Of a DNA stretch of 7,407 nucleotides, positions 5,785 through 7,407 are shown in pieces. Made by a program: the position numbers and the translations under genes. This DNA is from an uncultured Altererythrobacter sp. Lineage in GTDB: Bacteria > Pseudomonadota > Alphaproteobacteria > Sphingomonadales > Sphingomonadaceae. The stretch is from NCBI GenBank assembly GCA_937950385.1, contig CALFEA010000197.1, forward strand, positions 1 to 7,407. Reading direction: 5' to 3'. Below the pieces are notes generated by a model. It had not been told where the DNA came from. It saw only the letters and a program-made list of their open reading frames with translations, and searched no databases. The first letter of the stretch is position 1; the number at the start of each line of letters is the position of its first letter.

Positions 5785-6704
5785 ATATTCTGCATAAAAT
5801 CATTGGCTTATCCGCTATTAGCGTTGGCCTATCAGCCTGCAATGGCACGGCGGTGGACAGCGCGGAGGCTTCGGTTCTGGCAACACCAGCAGCGGCGGCA
5901 ACGCCATCTGCTGCTCAAGCGCCCGCTGCTCTGCCCCCAGCGCCAATGGGTCCGGCGGATTTCATCTATAATGGTGAGCTGACCCAAGGCGGTTGGATCC
6001 GCGGCCAAGTGCCCGCCCGCACTGTCAGTGCGCGCCTCGGTGACCAAGAGCTCACGCTGGATGAAAGCGGCAATTTCTTCGCCGCTTTTGACCGCGATAT
6101 CTGCTCCAGCGTCACATTGTCGGCGCTGCTGTCCAATGGCACGACTCACGATAAAGCGCTGAGCATTGCGCCGCGCAAATGGAACATTCAACGCGTAAAC
6201 ACCAACCGCGGGCGGGGCCGCAATCTCGAAGCCTATTGGAAGAAGCGCGAGCCGGAATATAATGCGATCGTCGCCGCCCGCGCCAAGCAAACAGGCGCGC
6301 AGGGTTGGAAGCAGGAATTTATCTGGCCGGTAAAAGGGCGGATCTCCGGCAAATTCGGGCGTCAGCGGATCTACCGCGATGAACCCGGCAGCTATCACTC
6401 CGGCCTTGATATTGCCCCGGGCAATGGCGTGCCTTTTGTCTCGCCTGCCGACGGTGTTGTCGTATTGGCGCGCACGGGGTTCAGTATTGAAGGCGGATTG
6501 ATCATCATCGACCACGGCGCGGGCCTCAACAGTGCGTTCCTGCATGCCTCCAAGCTGGCTGTCACCGAAGGGCAATCGGTTAAGCAAGGGCAATATATCG
6601 GCAATGTTGGATCAACCGGGCGTTCGACCGGCCCGCACTTGCATTGGGGCCTAAAATGGAATGATGCGCGTATTGATCCGCTGCTTTTCGTTGGCCCGCA
6701 ATAG
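5781..6704 (+). CDS. M23 family metallopeptidase, lipoprotein
   Basis: This 307-residue protein is a LytM-type zinc endopeptidase anchored by a lipid, expected to cut or regulate cutting of peptidoglycan cross-links in the periplasm. The signal MNILHKIIGLSAISVGLSAC ends in lipobox LSAC with Cys20. An Ala/Pro-rich linker (about 30-57) would reach into the wall. A small beta-rich domain (about 60-130) precedes the peptidase domain (about 180-303). All catalytic residues are present: H206 and D210 in HSGLD and H288 in HLH bind zinc, while H255 (FLHAS) and H286 complete the active site. It is therefore likely an active enzyme, unlike degenerate LytM activators such as EnvC or NlpD. The ATG overlaps the DUF2093 stop and has an AGG at 5771-5773. 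The 59-bp gap after it holds no convincing terminator. Confidence 0.95.
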   Translation: MNILHKIIGLSAISVGLSACNGTAVDSAEASVLATPAAAATPSAAQAPAALPPAPMGPADFIYNGELTQGGWIRGQVPARTVSARLGDQELTLDESGNFFAAFDRDICSSVTLSALLSNGTTHDKALSIAPRKWNIQRVNTNRGRGRNLEAYWKKREPEYNAIVAARAKQTGAQGWKQEFIWPVKGRISGKFGRQRIYRDEPGSYHSGLDIAPGNGVPFVSPADGVVVLARTGFSIEGGLIIIDHGAGLNSAFLHASKLAVTEGQSVKQGQYIGNVGSTGRSTGPHLHWGLKWNDARIDPLLFVGPQ

Positions 6705-6763
6705 GGTGCTTGGCTTGAATATCGGCCGAGCGGCCCAGATCACGCAAGATCATTGAGATCACC

Positions 6764-7407
6764 GTGACGCGCCGCATCCGCTTGTTTTGTATCGCGCTGC
6801 TCGCCTTGGGATTGGCTCCGGGTACATGGCTGCGCACCCATGTGCCGCCGCCTGATTTTGGCGCGCCGCTGCGCGTTACGGCGCTGGCTGACACATCGAG
6901 CATCACTGGCGATGTAGAGCTGCTTGGCGCTTGGAAACTCACCAGCAATAACGCCCATTTTGGCGGTTATTCCGCACTGGTGAATTTGGGTGACGGACGC
7001 TTGCTGGCGGGCAGTGATCGGGGCCGGTTGCTGGAGATGCCTTTGCCGGACAAGGCGGATGCTAAGACCTCGGTACGCTTTGACTTTTTCGCCTCAACCA
7101 ATGGCGGACCAAAAATCTACGCCGATATTGAGGCGCTGGAATATGATCCAGCGACAGGTTTTGTCTGGGGCTCTTATGAGGATTTGGGCCGCGTCGACCG
7201 TTTCAAATTGGATGCCGCCCAGCGCATAACAAGCAGTGTGATCGTCGGCGCGATGCAAAGCTGGCCCGACAATGGCGGGCCGGAGACTATGGTGCGCCTA
7301 GCCGATGGGCGCTTTATGATTATCGCCGAAGCGTCAAAATCCGGCTCAAGAACGCGCTCTGGATTGATGTTTGCTGGAGACCCTCTGACTAGCCCGCCTC
7401 CGCGCCG
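6764..7407 (+). CDS. Esterase-like activity of phytase family protein (C-terminus cut by window edge)
   Basis: The frame is open from a GTG at 6764 to the window end, giving 214 residues of an incomplete protein. The N-terminus MTRRIRLFCIALLALGLAPG is a positively charged, hydrophobic export signal or membrane anchor. The rest resembles the phytase-esterase-like beta-propeller family (PF13449 type): FGGYSALVNLGDGRLLAGSDRGRL (about 66-89), then DIEALEYDPATG (121-132), YEDLGRVDRF (138-147), and GGPETMVRLADGRFMIIAE (171-189). These match the family's repeated pattern of an acidic residue, G/EAL and a DGR turn. The family name is historical; substrates are mostly unknown. The GTG start is chosen because the frame upstream, open from 6719, has no ATG, GTG or TTG that would give a better signal. 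The ribosome site is weak. It is probably cotranscribed with the M23 gene 59 bp upstream. Confidence 0.83.
   Translation, partial: MTRRIRLFCIALLALGLAPGTWLRTHVPPPDFGAPLRVTALADTSSITGDVELLGAWKLTSNNAHFGGYSALVNLGDGRLLAGSDRGRLLEMPLPDKADAKTSVRFDFFASTNGGPKIYADIEALEYDPATGFVWGSYEDLGRVDRFKLDAAQRITSSVIVGAMQSWPDNGGPETMVRLADGRFMIIAEASKSGSRTRSGLMFAGDPLTSPPPR

Noticed and set aside
5832..6593. 253-codon open frame on the minus strand
   Set aside because: It lies wholly antisense to the M23 peptidase, whose catalytic motifs are intact. Its translation shows no recognisable domain and looks like a codon-bias shadow.
6724..6735. GGCC-GAGC-GGCC hairpin after the M23 gene as a terminator
   Set aside because: The stem is 4 bp, made of a self-complementary tetramer, and no T-run follows. 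Read-through to the next gene is more likely.

Overview
This 7.4 kb window looks like ordinary chromosome from an alphaproteobacterium, most likely a member of the Sphingomonadales in or near the Erythrobacteraceae. That placement is an inference. It rests on the protein character (an adenosine-kinase-type PfkB sugar kinase, an EI24-type membrane protein, and the purD / xseA / DUF2093 neighbourhood), moderately high G+C coding sequence, weak Shine-Dalgarno sites and several TTG or GTG starts. No tRNA, rRNA, CRISPR array, insertion sequence or prophage is visible.

Layout from left to right. A minus-strand EI24/CysZ-like membrane protein runs off the left edge (1-633). It is divergent from a plus-strand PfkB adenosine kinase (807-1802), and the 173 bp between them holds several small dyads. 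A TTG-initiated lipoprotein of unknown function (1806-2189) follows the kinase almost without a gap and has visibly lower G+C. It converges on a minus-strand lipoprotein cytochrome c (2259-2648), which lies downstream of minus-strand purD (2704-4002). Between purD and the cytochrome gene is a perfect FNR-type box with a well-placed -10, so the cytochrome probably has its own oxygen-responsive promoter. purD and plus-strand xseA (4001-5536) diverge with overlapping start codons that share the tetranucleotide CATG. xseA is followed by a DUF2093 protein (5560-5784), an M23 metallopeptidase lipoprotein (5781-6704, ATGA overlap) and a truncated phytase-esterase-like exported protein (6764 to the right edge). 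These last four probably form one transcription unit.

Functionally this is a mix of nucleotide metabolism (adenosine kinase, PurD), DNA repair (exonuclease VII large subunit), cell-envelope work (M23 peptidase, lipoproteins, membrane protein) and electron transfer (cytochrome c). I see no coherent, previously undescribed multi-gene system. The points most worth a second look are the FNR-type box with a predicted leaderless cytochrome transcript, the zero-gap divergent purD/xseA start, and a QxxLF clamp-binding-like motif at the C terminus of XseA.
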